DNA of 64,000 nt from Echinarachnius parma. Taxonomy: Eukaryota; Echinodermata; Echinoidea; Clypeasteroida; Echinarachniidae. Position 1 is the stretch's first letter. Every line of letters starts with the position of its first letter. The notes beneath the pieces were generated by a model, which had not been told where the DNA came from, did not search any database, and saw only the letters and a list, made by a program, of their open reading frames with translations. Positions 35,201 through 47,795 of the stretch are shown piece by piece. Made by a program: the position numbers and the translations under genes. The DNA lies in contig JBAMJV010000850.1 of the NCBI GenBank assembly GCA_037951105.1, positions 43,485-107,484 on the forward strand, read 5' to 3'.

Positions 35201-36960
35201 TTAGTAAATTCGTGCTTTGTCCTTGTTGCTTGTTCTAAGATATTTGGGATAATATACGCTACTCGAAATCATTTACACAATCATATAGATAGGTAGTGGA
35301 TTCATCTTCCAGTGGACCCATCCATCCACTCACAACAAAATCTTGTCATACAATTGGATATCGCATTTTTATACCTCGTGTTTAAATGGCAATTAGTATG
35401 CACACGTACCTACTCGCCGGGCCAGTTCATTGTTTATTTACATCCTGTCACTGTGATGTGCATGTGTGTACCATAGTTTTGCATGTGCCTGTCTGGTCTT
35501 TCTGGCAGAAGGCCAAAGAGGTCTTGTGATGAATTGTACATGTAATGTCTGGTCTGAATGAATGGGAATTCCCGTCGGCATTTTGTGTTCTTTTTTTCTT
35601 CCTTTTTCTTTTATAAATATGGGGAGCTCGGAGTGGGCGTGTACAGGGCTTCGCCTTCATGTGTTCATCATGTGATTCCCACGTGTATATAATATGCTTC
35701 GAGCCAAGTTTTAATAGCAAGGAGTTGGTTTTATTAATTCGGTAATAGGTTACCTACTTTGGCTCATGTCCAAAATTATATTTCTTGAGTACATGTAGTA
35801 ATGTAAGACAGTCGTAGGATTAGGGGTATATCTACCCTTTTTTCCTATGGGAAATTACCTTGCATAGCTAGCCTACCCGCCTTATCGGAGACTACTGTAG
35901 TAGTGGTAGTGGTAGTGGTGGTGGTGGTGGTGGTGGTGGTAGTAGAAGTAGTAGTACTCATTATAAGCATAAACTTGTAGTATAGTAATAAAACATCCAT
36001 ATATTATGTAATACATACATGTACACATAATTATGTTTGTACAAATACGACAGATAGTGAGATATACACACACAATAATATTGTCATATGTGCTTGTAAA
36101 AATAATAGGTAGGCACCCAATACGTAAACATGTACACACACAGACCCACACACATACATACGCACACTATTGTACAACTGGATTAAATATGTGCATGAAC
36201 ATGTTACAACCATAATGAACACTAAAAATAATAGTCCTATATTGCAGCATTTATAATACTTGTTAAATGTCAACTTGAACTTTGAAGTTAAATATACATA
36301 TATCTGTAAAGGTTAAGCAACCTAACACTTGGCAAAAAAATAAACACATGAGGTTTGACACAATTTAATTTTTAATATTTTATTTCATTAATTTTGTACA
36401 AAAATATACAATACAGAGTGCCCCCCCCCCCCCCCAGACCAGACCACACTGCATCACATACACATATTATCAGATCTGCAATGGGAAAAAGGGATACTTA
36501 CGTTTTATGAAAGCAAAGTCTGCCCTCATTTTACACACAAGAGGGCAATAGTTATGCATTGAATTGTGAACTGGCATCACCTTATTAAAATTGACACATG
36601 GTATGGCATGACATGTCATATCTTACCAAATTAGAAATCATCTTAGTAGTGTTTTTAGATGTTAAGCATTATGATAGAACATAATTATGATGAGCAAATA
36701 CTGTACATGGCTGTTACAAAATACATAGTTAAAAGGAGGCTAATAAAAAGAGAATTGTTATGACATTTGCAAATTGTAATTACTGGATATTTGGATCATA
36801 ATACTCTGTGAGAAGGTTAACAAACTTTTGTTACAGTGTCTGGTTAGGACAAGGGTTGACAAACTTTTATTGGGATGCATCAGCAGGGCTAAAAAATACA
36901 AAAAACCGCAACAAAGAATGATAAAGCAATAGCTCTAGTAATTGTGAAATCTTTTTAGAC
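35201..36960. other. Segment A of an old segmental duplication
   Basis: From about 34700 to 36900 the order of blocks matches 39000-42870: GGTACCTAGTTTTGGCGC, CACAACAAAAT, TGGGAATTCCC, TAGTAGTGGTAGTGGTGGTG, a C run (36421-36435), AGGGATACTT.. TTTTATG, TTACCAAATTAGAAATCATC and TGTTACAGTGTCTGGTTAGG. It contains TAG/GTG microsatellite sequence near 35895-35955. No gene recognised. Confidence 0.7.
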
Positions 36961-37060
36961 CAGAACGTCAATGACGTAGCGCTCATCCGGCATCTCGCAA
37001 CATCAAATATCGCAAATTTCATGTGGTACACTTTTCAACTGGTCAAAAAATAAAAATGTG

Positions 37061-37660
37061 ATGCCCTGGAAGGGACATAAAAATTAATTTAAAAAAAATT
37101 AGAGTGACAAAAATATTAATTTGACGCCCCAGAAGGGACATGGGAAAAAAATAAAAAATAAATAAAAATAAATAAATAAATAAATTAAAAAAATAAAAAT
37201 TAACAAAATAAATAAATTTAAAAAAATTTAAAAAAAATAAATAAATAAATATATTTAATAAATAAATAAATAAATAAATAAACAAATAAATAATTAAAAA
37301 ATTACCATAATTAATTAATGGAGAAAATTTTCAAAATTCTGTGTAGAAGTTTAGTGTACCAAAGTTAGCTCTACCAGATAAAGCAAACCAAATCAAAATC
37401 GGTCGAGAAATGAAGGAGAAGAAGCATTTTTTTGTGATTTTTGGAATAAATTTGCATAAATTACCATAATTAATTAATGGAGAAAAATTTCAAAATTCTG
37501 TGTAGAAGTTTAGTGTACCAAAGTTAGCTCTACCAGATAAAGCAAACCAAATCAAAATCGGTCAAGAAATCAAGGAGAAGAAGCATTTTTTGTGATTTCG
37601 AATAAATTTGCATAAATTAGCATATATAATGAATTTCACGATTCTGTGTAGAAGTTTTAA
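37061..37660. repeat. AT low-complexity tract then about 157-bp tandem repeat
   Basis: 37150-37300 is (AAAT)-type low complexity. 37301-37460 and 37460-37615 are close tandem copies (TACCATAATTAATTAATGGA, AAAGTTAGCTCTACCAGATA, AAATCAAAATCGGTC), with a degenerate third start. An AATCAAAATCGGTTGA word recurs at 38777. Confidence 0.75.
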
Positions 37661-38058
37661 ATCCCCCTCCTAGCCCTATCTTATCAGTCAGAATGCAACC
37701 CAGCCCGATTCCACTGTATTTATTCATATCGTATTCATAGATTTCCGAACCGCACGCACCAATGAGCAAAGCAGAGGGGTATTATTTTGAGCTTTATGGA
37801 ACCTTAACATAGTCTTTAATGAATGAATGTGGTATCAAATGTTAGAGGAAGAATCATATTTTATGTCTATCATAATAAATCAAGTATTAAATCAAATTTT
37901 ACTAGTGCAATTTGTTGTCAAATATCACCAAAAAATAATAAGTTCAGAGGTGAAAAATAACAGTTTATGCTTCTTGCGTCTCATTGATTTTATAATCATT
38001 GTAAAGCATGTTTTATACTCTTTCAGGATACGTAGGTTTTATTTTGTTGCGTTGGATA

Positions 38059-38387
38059 ATCGGGTCAGGAGCCAAGAAAATACCACTCAGGTACAAATTA
38101 AGAACAACTAAAATGCGAACGAGCATTCCCATTGGATGTTACGAAGGGGTGTGTTTGAAGCGGGCCAGTGATTGGCCTCATTCAAATAACGCAATACCAG
38201 GCTCCCCTCGGAACAACGCGCTGTGCGGGGAAAGAGAAATTCTCTCTCCCCCTCTCTCTTCTTCGCGGGACGTGGAGAATCTGTGTGATGCTGATTCAAC
38301 CAATCAACGGGCTGGATTGCCGCTGAAAGCCAACAATATGATATTTTATTTTGTCCTTTGCTGGTCTTTGTTGGCTCCTGACCCGAT
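38059..38387. mobile_element. MITE with ATCGGGTCAGGAGCCAA ends
   Basis: ATCGGGTCAGGAGCCAA (38059-38075) and TTGGCTCCTGACCCGAT (38371-38387) are perfect 17-bp inverted repeats. No coding content. Confidence 0.7.
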
Positions 38388-38817
38388 TAAGAAATAAACG
38401 GCTTCAAAATTGACATATTTGTAAAGTGTATTAAATTACCTTTCATATGGTATAAATATGAATGAGACGCAAGTACATTTTGTAAGTTTTCAAGCCGAAT
38501 GAAAAAGAACTTTCAAAAACGAATTTTGTCAAGTTATTACACTTGATATTCATCTTTTTGTCGTTGTTGAAAATATAATTATATGGAAGCAAAGAATGAC
38601 ATATTTTCTACAATGGCATATATCACATTGTACAATTGGTTATTGCAAACTGAAGTTATCGCATTTTAAAAATGATGTATCTCCAGCCGAGTACTATTCG
38701 GGTGAGAAAGTTCGATGGTTGGAATCTGAATAAAACGAGCGTTTTAGCCTCATTAAAGCATGCTTTGCAATCAGAATCAAAATCGGTTGAAAAAAACGAA
38801 GAAGAAGCATTTTGAAA

Positions 38818-38898
38818 ACTGTGGACGGACGGACGGACGGACGACGGACGCCACGCCATGGCATAAGCTCATCGGGCCCTTCGGGCCGGATGAGCTAA
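38818..38898. repeat. GGAC tandem run with GC-rich hairpin
   Basis: A (GGAC)n run at 38823-38846 precedes CCACGCCATGGCATAAGCTC and a hairpin (AGCTCATCGGGCCC ... GGGCCGGATGAGCT). I recall this composite from other marine invertebrate genomes as a common repeat end; class unknown. Confidence 0.55.
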
Positions 38899-39086
38899 AA
38901 ATAAGAACTGCGGTCACAGATGAGTGCACATGTATGTGGTGATGAGTATGCATGCCTACTGCAATATTATCTGTTATATAATGAAACGTGCATTTTCCAT
39001 GGCAACCAGAAATGAGTCTCTGTCTTGACCCTACAAACCAATGTCTAGTTTTTTTGTTGGAACTTATGAGACCGTTTACTCTGCAT

Positions 39087-39375
39087 AAGGGACAAATTCC
39101 AAACATCCACATAAGATTTGGATAGAGCTCACCCCACCCACCCACCCCCGTATCCAAACTTTTTTTTTGAAAATCCATCTCGACATGGACAGAAAATTCA
39201 AATCATATGACTTTTTAAAAGTCATTATATGATTTGAGACGAGTAAAGTGCATTTTTTTACAATAAATCTTTATTTTGGGTGGGTTTTCCATTTTTTTTA
39301 AAATCCAAAATGGCTCTGGACCCACCCACCCACTTCCAAATCTTATTTGGATGGTTGGAATTTTTTTAACTTTGC
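39087..39375. mobile_element. MITE with AAATTCCAAACATCC ends
   Basis: AAATTCCAAACATCCACATA...AGATTTGG on the left and CCAAATCTTATTTGGATGG...TTGGAATTT on the right are inverted. CCACCCACCC blocks lie inside both ends, with a central AAATCATATGAC...GTCATTATATGATTT palindrome. Absent from segment A at the matching position. Confidence 0.65.
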
Positions 39376-39582
39376 AAGGCCCCTAAGTTGGTTTAAAAGC
39401 CATGCCACGCTTATCTGAGGTGATCCAAATAATCTGCCTTATCAGCACTTCATGACACTCCATATTCGGTACCTAGTTTTGGCGCCAATATTGTGGTAGG
39501 TTATCTACTCCACCGTGAACAGTTCAAGAAATTTGTGTTATAAATGTCATCGTTGCTAGTTCCACGGGCGTAGACATGTCAT

Positions 39583-39970
39583 TGACCCCGTTTATAGTGA
39601 AAAAAGGCCTTTTTTTCACTGTAAACGCTCAAAAGGCCAAATGCGGGGCCAACAGTGGCCGCGCATTTGGCCCCGCTCTTGAGGTGGTCTCGGCCGCGGC
39701 CGAGCCCCGCTTTTTCTCACTGTAAACGCACGCAGGGCCAAATGCGGTACCAAATTGGGAAAACAATTCATGCAAATAACGCGCCTATGTTCTGTGACCC
39801 CGGCACGCCCACAAAATAATGGTTTGTTTACATGCAGAGTGCCACTACGACAAGATATTGAAAGGGCGGCCGGGCCGCGCGAGACCACCACTGTAAACGC
39901 AAAAAATTGGGGGGCCCGAGTACCGCAATTAAGTCCGGGCCGGCCCGGCCCTGCACTGTAAACGGGGTCA
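39583..39970. mobile_element. GC-rich MITE with TGACCCCGTTTA ends
   Basis: TGACCCCGTTTATAGTG and CACTGTAAACGGGGTCA are inverted termini. CACTGTAAACG recurs three times inside (near 39620, 39720 and 39890). It is nested in a second element whose ends CCACGGGCGTAG and CTACGCCCGTGG lie at about 39562 and 40072. GC content stands out from the AT-rich surroundings. Confidence 0.65.
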
Positions 39971-40841
39971 GAGATACCCATTCAACTGGGGGGATTGCGT
40001 GATCTATTCATTCAGCCCCCCCCCCCCCCCCTGATGAATAGGTATTACATAAGTCGCTACGCCCGTGGCTAGTTCTAAAAAAATAGATGGTCTATGCGCA
40101 ACTTTAAATACATGACAAAATCAAACATATAGCTATGGTCTCATCCGTGCTCCAGTCACAACAAAATATTGCCCTTCATCTGGAGGTCTAATTTTCTATC
40201 TCGTTTTTAAATAGCAATTAATATGCACGCGCCGTGCAGATTTATTGTTTATATATTATTTCTGGCTTTGAATACTACAATGTTGTGAGAGTGTCGCGTG
40301 TGCAGTATTTATACTGCATGCATGTGGGCATCGAGTGTCTGTCTGGCAGAGTGCCAGACTCGACTCCAGGCCAGACTGGTCTCGTGATGACTTGCGTTAT
40401 TGAGACTAAATGGGAATTCCCATAGTTGTGGCTCTACTACAAAGTTATTGTTATGACGTGCATCATATATTTTCACATGATATTGTTCAGCCAAGTTTTA
40501 GCGTTAGTATATCGAATTCAGTTGTCAATAAATAATTGCATACTTTGGCACATGACCAACAGTCGTGTTGTTTTGTAAATTGTAGCAGTAGTAGTGGTAG
40601 TGGTGGTGCAGTGGTGGCCGGTGGTGATGCCGGTGGCAGTGCCTCATAGTTGTACACTTATAGTATAGTGTAGTTAATAAAAACAACCATATTATCATGT
40701 GATGCATATGCATCCTATACAAACATACACATTATTATGTTGTACAGATAGTGAGATACAGAAATAATAATATTGCCAATATACTAGTACATGTAATATG
40801 AGCTTGTACAAAAAATAGGTTGGCATCCAATACATAAACAT

Positions 40842-40842
<1 letters not shown>

Positions 40843-40886
<44 letters not shown>
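40843..40886 (+). repeat. (AC)n microsatellite
   Basis: 22 uninterrupted AC/CA units. The matching place in segment A has only short ACACAC runs near 36134. Confidence 0.9.
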
Positions 40887-40894
<8 letters not shown>

Positions 40895-40940
40895 AATACA
40901 CATACAGGACCTGCACACAATTGTACAACTTCGGATTTAA

Positions 40941-41362
40941 AGAGATAGTTGAGTTTTGGTCAAACTGAATTTTAGAAACCAAAACCTGCATCATTACATT
41001 ACAAACTGATAGTTATAACTCCTTACAAATGACTAAGTAAAAAGCTTGTTATCATTCAAAAAGAGCATTTACAACTCAAGAGGGCACTTTTTAAAAGTTA
41101 ATTGGTTTAAAACATTTTTCATACAAAGTTGTTACATAAATCATCAACAAAGTCTACTTAAAAACTTTTTTTTTTTTTTTTAAAGAAGTGTATTTTCTTA
41201 ATAGTCCGGATTAAAATATTTCAAAATCAAATTTTACAAAAAGCATTCGAAAGGGAATGATTCTCATTTCACATGTTTTATTCAATGAACTTTCAATGGA
41301 ATTAAAACCTACCAAAACCCTTACAACTTTTCTTTGGGAAGTACCAATACTCTAGTGTTCCT
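40941..41362 (+). mobile_element. T2/Kolobok-like MITE, copy 2
   Basis: TTAA at 40937-40940 and 41363-41366. Starts AGAGATAGTTGAGTTTTGGT and ends GTACCAATACTCTAGTGTTCCT. Body words shared with 28815 and 54013 (GTTATAACTCCTTAC, TTATCATTCAAAAAG, CAACTCAAGAGGGCAC). Confidence 0.7.
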
Positions 41363-42057
41363 TTAATATGTGCATGAACATATTACAACCATACAAACAA
41401 ACACTAAAAACAAAAGGCATGATCATTTTGTACTGCAGCATTTATTGTACTTTTTAAATGTGAACTTGAACTTTGAAGTGAAATAAATACACAAATTTGA
41501 AAAGGTAAAGGAACCTTTGACAAAACAAATTACATTAGGTTGCACGTATGTATTATTGTTTTGAATGTATTTTTTTTTTAATAAAAGAGTGCACCCCCCC
41601 CCCCCCCCCCCCAACCACCCAGACCACATTTCACCACATGGCAAAAAAGGGATACTTCTCTTTTATGGAAGCAAATTATACCCTCCTTTTAACACACTAG
41701 CATGCATTCAATTATGAACTGGCATCATCCAATTAAAATTGATACAAATTGTTATCATTACTTGAATAATGAAGGTTATGAAGTGAAATTTACATGGCAT
41801 AACATCATGGCATACCTTACCAAATTAGAAATCATCTTAGTGTTTTCAGGTGTTTAGCATATCATAGGAATCACTGATAGAACATAATTATGATTCATGA
41901 ACAAAATACTGACTGTTCACAGCTGTTACAAATACATGTATCATGAAAATCCCCTTTTATAAGGTCTGTAATGTCCAAACGTGTGTTAATACAAATCACA
42001 ATGACAAGTCAAGATACGTAATGCCAAGTTTTAGTTGTGAGAAAATTAGTAACTATA

Positions 42058-42589
42058 CAGGGTGACCCAAAAAAAACGGAACGGGGCACTTCCCAAAATA
42101 TAATACCACAATGTTTATGTTCATCGGATAGGGTGTCCTTTCCAATGAAAAACGATACCAAGAACAGTAATTTTGGTCAGGTCGTTTTTGTTTAAGGACG
42201 CAGTGAGTGAGACCATGTCAGGTGCCGATTTATGTCGATTTCGACCTAGTCAATGCCAGTTTAACCGCACTCCTTGCCCGTAATACCATTCAGCGACCAG
42301 GCCCATTCTCTCGGCACACGGCTGAGTGCACACTAACAATAGTGTGCGATGCTCAACGATATGAACGGCGGTTCGTGCGATTCATCAAGCGCTGGCTCAA
42401 TACAAATTGACAAAAAAGAGAACCTGACATGGTGTCACTCACTGGGCCCTAAAACAAAAACTACACGACCAAATTGACTGTTCTTGGTATCGTTCTTCAT
42501 TTGAAAAGACAATCTATCCGATGGACATAATACATGTGTTACTCTATTTTAGGAAGTGCCCCGTTCCGTTTTTTTGGGGGGCCACCCTG
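42058..42589. mobile_element. Mariner-like MITE with CAGGGTG ends
   Basis: Starts CAGGGTGACCCAAAAAAAAC, ends TTTTTTTGGGGGGCCACCCTG, flanked by TA. Inner inverted blocks: GGAACGGGGCACTTCC, ATCGGATAGGGTGTCCTTTC, ACGATACCAAGAACAGT. The central 200 bp is not repeated and has no recognisable domain. A truncated relative is at 44907. Confidence 0.7.
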
Positions 42590-43243
42590 TATGTGACTGA
42601 AATAGAAATCTTATACAACTTATATTCCCATAAATGGAGTAGATTTGCACCATACAATACACAAATTGTCTTGGCTAGTAAAAGGGGGCTATATAGTATT
42701 ATGTTGTTATGACATTGTTGTTATGACACTTGCAATTTGTAAAATAGGATATTTGGATCCACTATCCTCCCTGAGAAGGTTAACAAACTTTTGTTACAGT
42801 GTCTGGTTAGGACAAGGGGTTGACAAACTTTTTAATGGAGTGCATCTGCAGGGCAAAAATACCAAAAGCTGCCAAAGAATGGGAAAAGAGCATACCTATA
42901 TATAACCTTTACAGCTCTGGTTATTGTGAAATCTCTTTAGAAAAAAATGCTTTCACAGATGATTGCACAGTGGTGTTGGGTATACAATACCTACTGCAAT
43001 ACTCATAGACAGGAATATTATGTTTTATAATGATACATGCATTTCCCATGGCAACCAGAAATGAGTAGATTCTATGCATTCAAAGAGTTGGCAACATGCC
43101 AAACATTCCTTGTGATGTATGTAATGTTTACAGCCTGGTCAGCCATATAAATATGCCACACTAACCATCAACCAAAACAAAACATGAAAAAGTAGTCAAA
43201 TAGTTGAAAAAACAAAAAAATACATGAGGTGTGCCCCACCAAT

Positions 43244-43821
43244 AATTGTGTGAGCCCCCCAATCAGTCTGACCACACTACGCCACTGTGTACATGGCTGC
43301 CCATGTTTACATTGCATTGAATTTGCAAACTTCAAATTTGAACATTCCGAGAATGAAACTCTTTCTCTGAATATTTGACCTTCACTGAAAAATGACATGA
43401 CTTAAAATAACAACAATTTAACAAACTTTTGCAGAAAATATTTCAGAATGAGAAATAAATGGTAAAATTTCAAAATGATTGGCTAGTATAGGCTTATACA
43501 AAATTCATGTATGCATACTTATAAATAATAAAAATTGTGTGAGCCCCCCAATCAGTCTGACCACACTACGCCACTGTGTACATGGCTGCCCATGTTTACA
43601 TTGCATTGAATTTGCAAACTTCAAATTTGAACATTCCGAGAATGAAACTCTTTCTCTGAATATTTGACCTTCACTGAAAAATGACATGACTTAAAATAAC
43701 AAAAATTTAACAAACTTTTGCAGAAAATATTTCAGAATGAGAAATAAATGGTAAAATTTCAAAATGATTGGCTAGTATAGGCTGATACAAAATTCATGTA
43801 TGCATACTTATAAATAATAAT
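43244..43821 (+). repeat. 289-bp recent tandem duplication
   Basis: 43244-43532 and 43533-43821 differ at only a few bases (for example AACAACAAT against AACAAAAAT and GGCTTAT against GGCTGAT). Starts AATTGTGTGAGCCCCCCAAT. No gene. Confidence 0.85.
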
Positions 43822-44517
43822 AATATATTTGATTTATATAGCGCCTAATATGATTGATAATCATCTCTAAGTGTTTTACAATGATATTATTACCCCGGTC
43901 ATCGGAGTACTTGATTACAATGTAAAATTCTTGTGCAGCATTAAGAGATTGAAAGTGAAACTATTTAGCTGATAATTAATCCAATTTGTGATTCACTGAA
44001 AAAAATGACATTAAAATGTCACAAAGTTCAACAAACTTTTGCTGGAAGATTTATTATCGTCACTTCGGTAAAAAAAAAAATTGGTGAAAAACAAAGCAGA
44101 ATTTTCATGTAACATGGACAAAAGTGCAAATACTGGGCTAATAAAGACTTGTGCAACATTCAGGAGACTGAAAGTTTTTCTTTGATAAAACAATATATGC
44201 TCTGCACTGAAAATCACAATAGATTATTATGATGTTATTTGCAGAGAAAACTCCACCAAGACAATTCTCAGGATTTTAACTGGGGAAAACAAGCAAAAGC
44301 TTAGCTGGTTGGGCTGACATAGACTAAGCATTATTCAGAGAACGAAAATATTTTTTTGATGAAGCAATATTTGGTAAAGATGGCATTGAACATGGTTTGT
44401 ATTCTATTATAAAGGTAAACAAACTCTTGCTGCCTAATCTTGGTGGTATTCAGAGAACCACCAAACAAAGTAGGACTCATCAGGGGGTAAGAGCAAATGA
44501 ACAGAGTAGCGAAATGT

Positions 44518-44888
44518 GACGTCATCAAAAATCTAGTTTTAGAATTTCTCAATTTGAACATCATTTTCCGAAAGAGCATACAAAATAATGTCCAAATGTC
44601 GAAAATCATGTTAAATATTTGCTGAGATATGCCCATCCGAATGAATTTTTTGTCAATATTTACTAGGGAATCAGTGTTATTTTGCTCTGGTTCATGACTT
44701 TACAAACCAGAGTAACATAAGTTATAACACTGATTCCCTATTAACAAAAAATTCATTCAGATGGGCATATCTCGGCCAACACTTAACATATTTGATTGAT
44801 TTTCGACATTTGGACATTATTTTGTATGCTCTTTCGGAAAATGAAGTTCAAATTGAGAAATTCTAAAAAAAAGATTTGTATGATGTCA
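44518..44888. mobile_element. Foldback element, about 170-bp arms
   Basis: The left arm (CTAGTTTTAGAATTTCTCAA, GAACATCATTTTCCGAAAGA, GATATGCCCATC, GGGAATCAGTGTTA) is repeated inverted in the right arm up to about 44888, around a short centre (TTCATGACTTTACAAACC). No coding content. Confidence 0.75.
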
Positions 44889-44906
44889 CAGCATCGGTAC
44901 TCTATA

Positions 44907-45090
44907 CAGGGTGGCCCAGAACTAACGGAACGGGAAACTTCCTAAAGTAAAGTAACAAAACGAACATGTCCATCGGATAGGGTGTATATACTTTCCAATG
45001 AACAACGATTCCAAGAAAAGTAATTTTGGACGTGTAGTTTTTGTTTTAGGGCGCTTTGAGTGAGACCATGTCATGTTCCTATTTTTGTAA
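44907..45090 (+). mobile_element. Truncated mariner-like MITE
   Basis: Starts CAGGGTGGCCCAGAACTAAC after TA and matches the left part of 42058-42589 (CATCGGATAGGGTGTATA, TTTCCAATGAACAACGATTC, GTGAGACCATGTCA). The right end is missing. Confidence 0.6.
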
Positions 45091-45249
45091 ATTAGTTGGA
45101 TCACATATTGGAGAATGAATCGGTGGTAAGTACCGTATCATATGTATAATTGTAAGCACAATTAGCGTGCAAAAACAATATTCAGTTTCAGTCCCGTATT
45201 AGGAGGACCTAGAACGCTGGCGCTTCGCGCTAGCGTACTCTACAGTTAA

Positions 45250-45420
45250 TTTGACTCTTGAGTTGTAACGGCTCTTTTTGAATGATAACAGGAGTTTTAC
45301 TTTGTCGTTTGTAATTGTGTATACTTTTCGAGCATGGTGGAGTTATAACTATTAGTTTGTACCGTAATGGTGCAGGTTTTGGTTACTAAAGTTAAGTTTG
45401 ACCAATACTCAACTATCCCT
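45250..45420 (-). mobile_element. T2/Kolobok-like MITE fragment, copy 3
   Basis: Reverse orientation. Ends ACCAATACTCAACTATCCCT followed by TTAA (45421-45424). Body AGTTGTAACGGCTC, CGAGCATGGTGGAGTTATAA. Its other terminus is lost. Confidence 0.65.
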
Positions 45421-45544
45421 TTAATTATGAATTGTGGACATTGAACTTTACTCACTATTTAAATGCCTAGACATAATAATAATAATTATAATTAATTGCA
45501 CAATCAATTAATATGGCATATCATTAATCTTACTATCATATTTA

Positions 45545-45790
45545 CAATTGATCATAATTATACAATAGACCGCTTCTGTAATGTTTGCAAATAATATGCG
45601 TATGACGTAAGACTCCCCGTTGCCAAGCTTAACAATAGTAACTAGGTCCGGCAAGCTCCGGCAAACTTAGCTTGCTGGACCTAGTTACTATTGTTAAGCT
45701 TGCCTTAGCTTGTCTTACGTCATACGCATATTATTTGCAAACATTACAGAAGCGGTCTATTGTATAATTATGATCAATTGTAAATATTTA
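45545..45790. repeat. Long palindrome, about 110-bp arms
   Basis: The left arm (TTTACAATTGATCATAATTA, AATAGACCGCTTCTGTAATG, TATGCGTATGACGTAAG, TAACTAGGTCC) returns inverted to 45790 around a short centre (GGCAAGCTCCGGC). Hairpin-type MITE or recent foldback duplication. Confidence 0.8.
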
Positions 45791-46124
45791 TAGTAAAGGG
45801 CCCAGACCATTGTGCAGAAAACACAAAGCATAACACAACCAACATTTTTAATACACTTTTGACTCTCTGTAAATAAGCTTAATATGCTTCAGTGAGCACT
45901 CCTTTAGCAGAAAAACAATTCAGTTCTAGGCTTCTAGCTGAAATTCTCAAGAATTAAAAACCCCTTTATAGGTTGTTCGGATTGTAAATCAGACGAGCTG
46001 TGTGAAATACACATTGCCTCAGTGTCATCTAGTGTGGATAAACTAGCCTAGTTCTAAATTGTGGACCACAGTTTAGCATTATGAATAGTGAAATCCATCC
46101 GTTTCCTCAGGTTTATTCCTGGTA

Positions 46125-47795
46125 CAGGGGTGTCGATCCTGGGGGGGCAGGGGGGGCGGTCGCCCCCCCAATGAAAATATTGGGGGGGCGAACATATCAT
46201 TTCGCCCCCCCAATAATTCCGAAAATGAGGAAGAAAAAAATCGAGTGATATAATGCCAAAGAGGGGAAAGACACATTTATCAATAATTAATCTTCAAAAT
46301 AGCCGTTTTTTAGTTTGAAAAGGACTGTAAATCTCTTTTTTGCCGCGCGCTTCGCGCGCATACAGTTTCTCATATTGCAAGTTTCATTTGGGTTGCGGGA
46401 ACTCACCTTTTGAAATGTGTTGGGCAGCGTAATTTCTCAAACGCACACCTCAAACGAAGTTTATTAAACCCTCATCTATAGATAGCACACCGTCACAGAA
46501 AATAAAATAATCTCGGTACGTATGCGCTGAACGCAAATCAAATTGGAATATCATGTCCCCCCACATTTGAAAAATGAGCAGATTGTCCCCCTCCCTTTGT
46601 CATTATGTATGTTTGGTTCCATACCTATATACTTCATATTACGTGAAATTTCTGTCTCAGGTGTGCACCAAATCGCACAATTTCACGCCCAAAAATACAA
46701 AAGCTCCCTACTGTGGGAGGGGGACACCCCCTCCCACACCCTCCCCCGCTCGGTCGCTTCGCTTCCTCGCAATGTCTCCCCTACACTTTTGAGAAATTGT
46801 TGACGCCCTTGCTTAGATTCATGGGAGCCCAATGCCCTAGACTATATCGATGGCTCTATAGTATACATGATTACGTGGATCCATCTCATGCAAGGCTCAG
46901 TCTTTTCCTCGCTATGCCCTTTAAAAATACGTTATGAGTAGGTTCACTATTTTATACAATTTTAACACCAATGGAAGAAGCAAATGTCTGAAATCTAAAA
47001 GCTTCCGGGGGCTCCGCCCTCTGGACCCCCATTATTGTCCCCAAATGTGGGTGCCCCCCAAAGTCAGGTCTTCGAGCCATCAATACACTTTCAATGAGCG
47101 CATAATAAAACTTCCGGGCATGCCAATGTGGGGCTTTTAGCTCTCTTAGTGGTCACTCTGGAAAATTTTTCAAATTTCGCCCCCCCAATCTCAAAAACGG
47201 ATCGACACCCCTGCTTCATATTACGTGAAATTTCTGTCTCAGGTGTGCACCAAATCGCACAATTTCACGCCCAAAAATACAAAAGCTCCCTACTGTGGGA
47301 GGGGGACACCCCCTCCCACACCCTCCCCCGCTCGGTCGCTTCGCTTCCTCGCAATGTCTCCCCTACACTTTTGAGAAATTGTTGACGCCCTTGCTTAGAT
47401 TCATGGGAGCCCAATGCCCTAGACTATATCGATGGCTCTATAGTATACATGATTACGTGGATCCATCTCATGCAAGGCTCAGTCTTTTCCTCGCTATGCC
47501 CTTTAAAAATACGTTATGAGTAGGTTCACTATTTTATACAATTTTAACACCAATGGAAGAAGCAAATGTCTGAAATCTAAAAGCTTCCGGGGGCTCCGCC
47601 CTCTGGACCCCCATTATTGTCCCCAAATGTGGGTGCCCCCCAAAGTCAGGTCTTCGAGCCATCAATACACTTTCAATGAGCGCATAATAAAACTTCCGGG
47701 CATGCCAATGTGGGGCTTTTAGCTCTCTTAGTGGTCACTCTGGAAAATTTTTCAAATTTCGCCCCCCCAATCTCAAAAACGGATCGACACCCCTG
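46125..47795. mobile_element. hAT-like element with doubled right half
   Basis: Ends CAGGGGTGTCGATCC and GGATCGACACCCCTG with the 8-bp duplication TCCTGGTA (46117-46124, 47796-47803). The segment 46632-47213, which already ends in a right terminus, is repeated as 47214-47795, 582 bp each and nearly identical. Open frames inside are duplicated accordingly and are not genes. A single-right-half relative is at 50877-51945. 47804-48160 downstream holds no gene. Confidence 0.85.

Larger units (their letters stand above)
39000..42870. other. Segment B of the segmental duplication
   Basis: Diverged copy of about 34700-36900, expanded by later insertions: MITEs at 39087-39375, 39583-39970, 40941-41362 and 42058-42589. 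Because segment A lacks them, it serves as the empty-site reference. A C run lies at 41586-41602. No gene. Confidence 0.65.

Noticed and set aside
42207-42410. 67-aa frame as a transposase remnant in the mariner-like MITE
   Set aside because: No catalytic or helix-turn-helix motif recognisable.
46543-47722. Duplicated 60-86-aa frames
   Set aside because: They lie inside the non-autonomous hAT element and recur only because the element is repeated; no domain.
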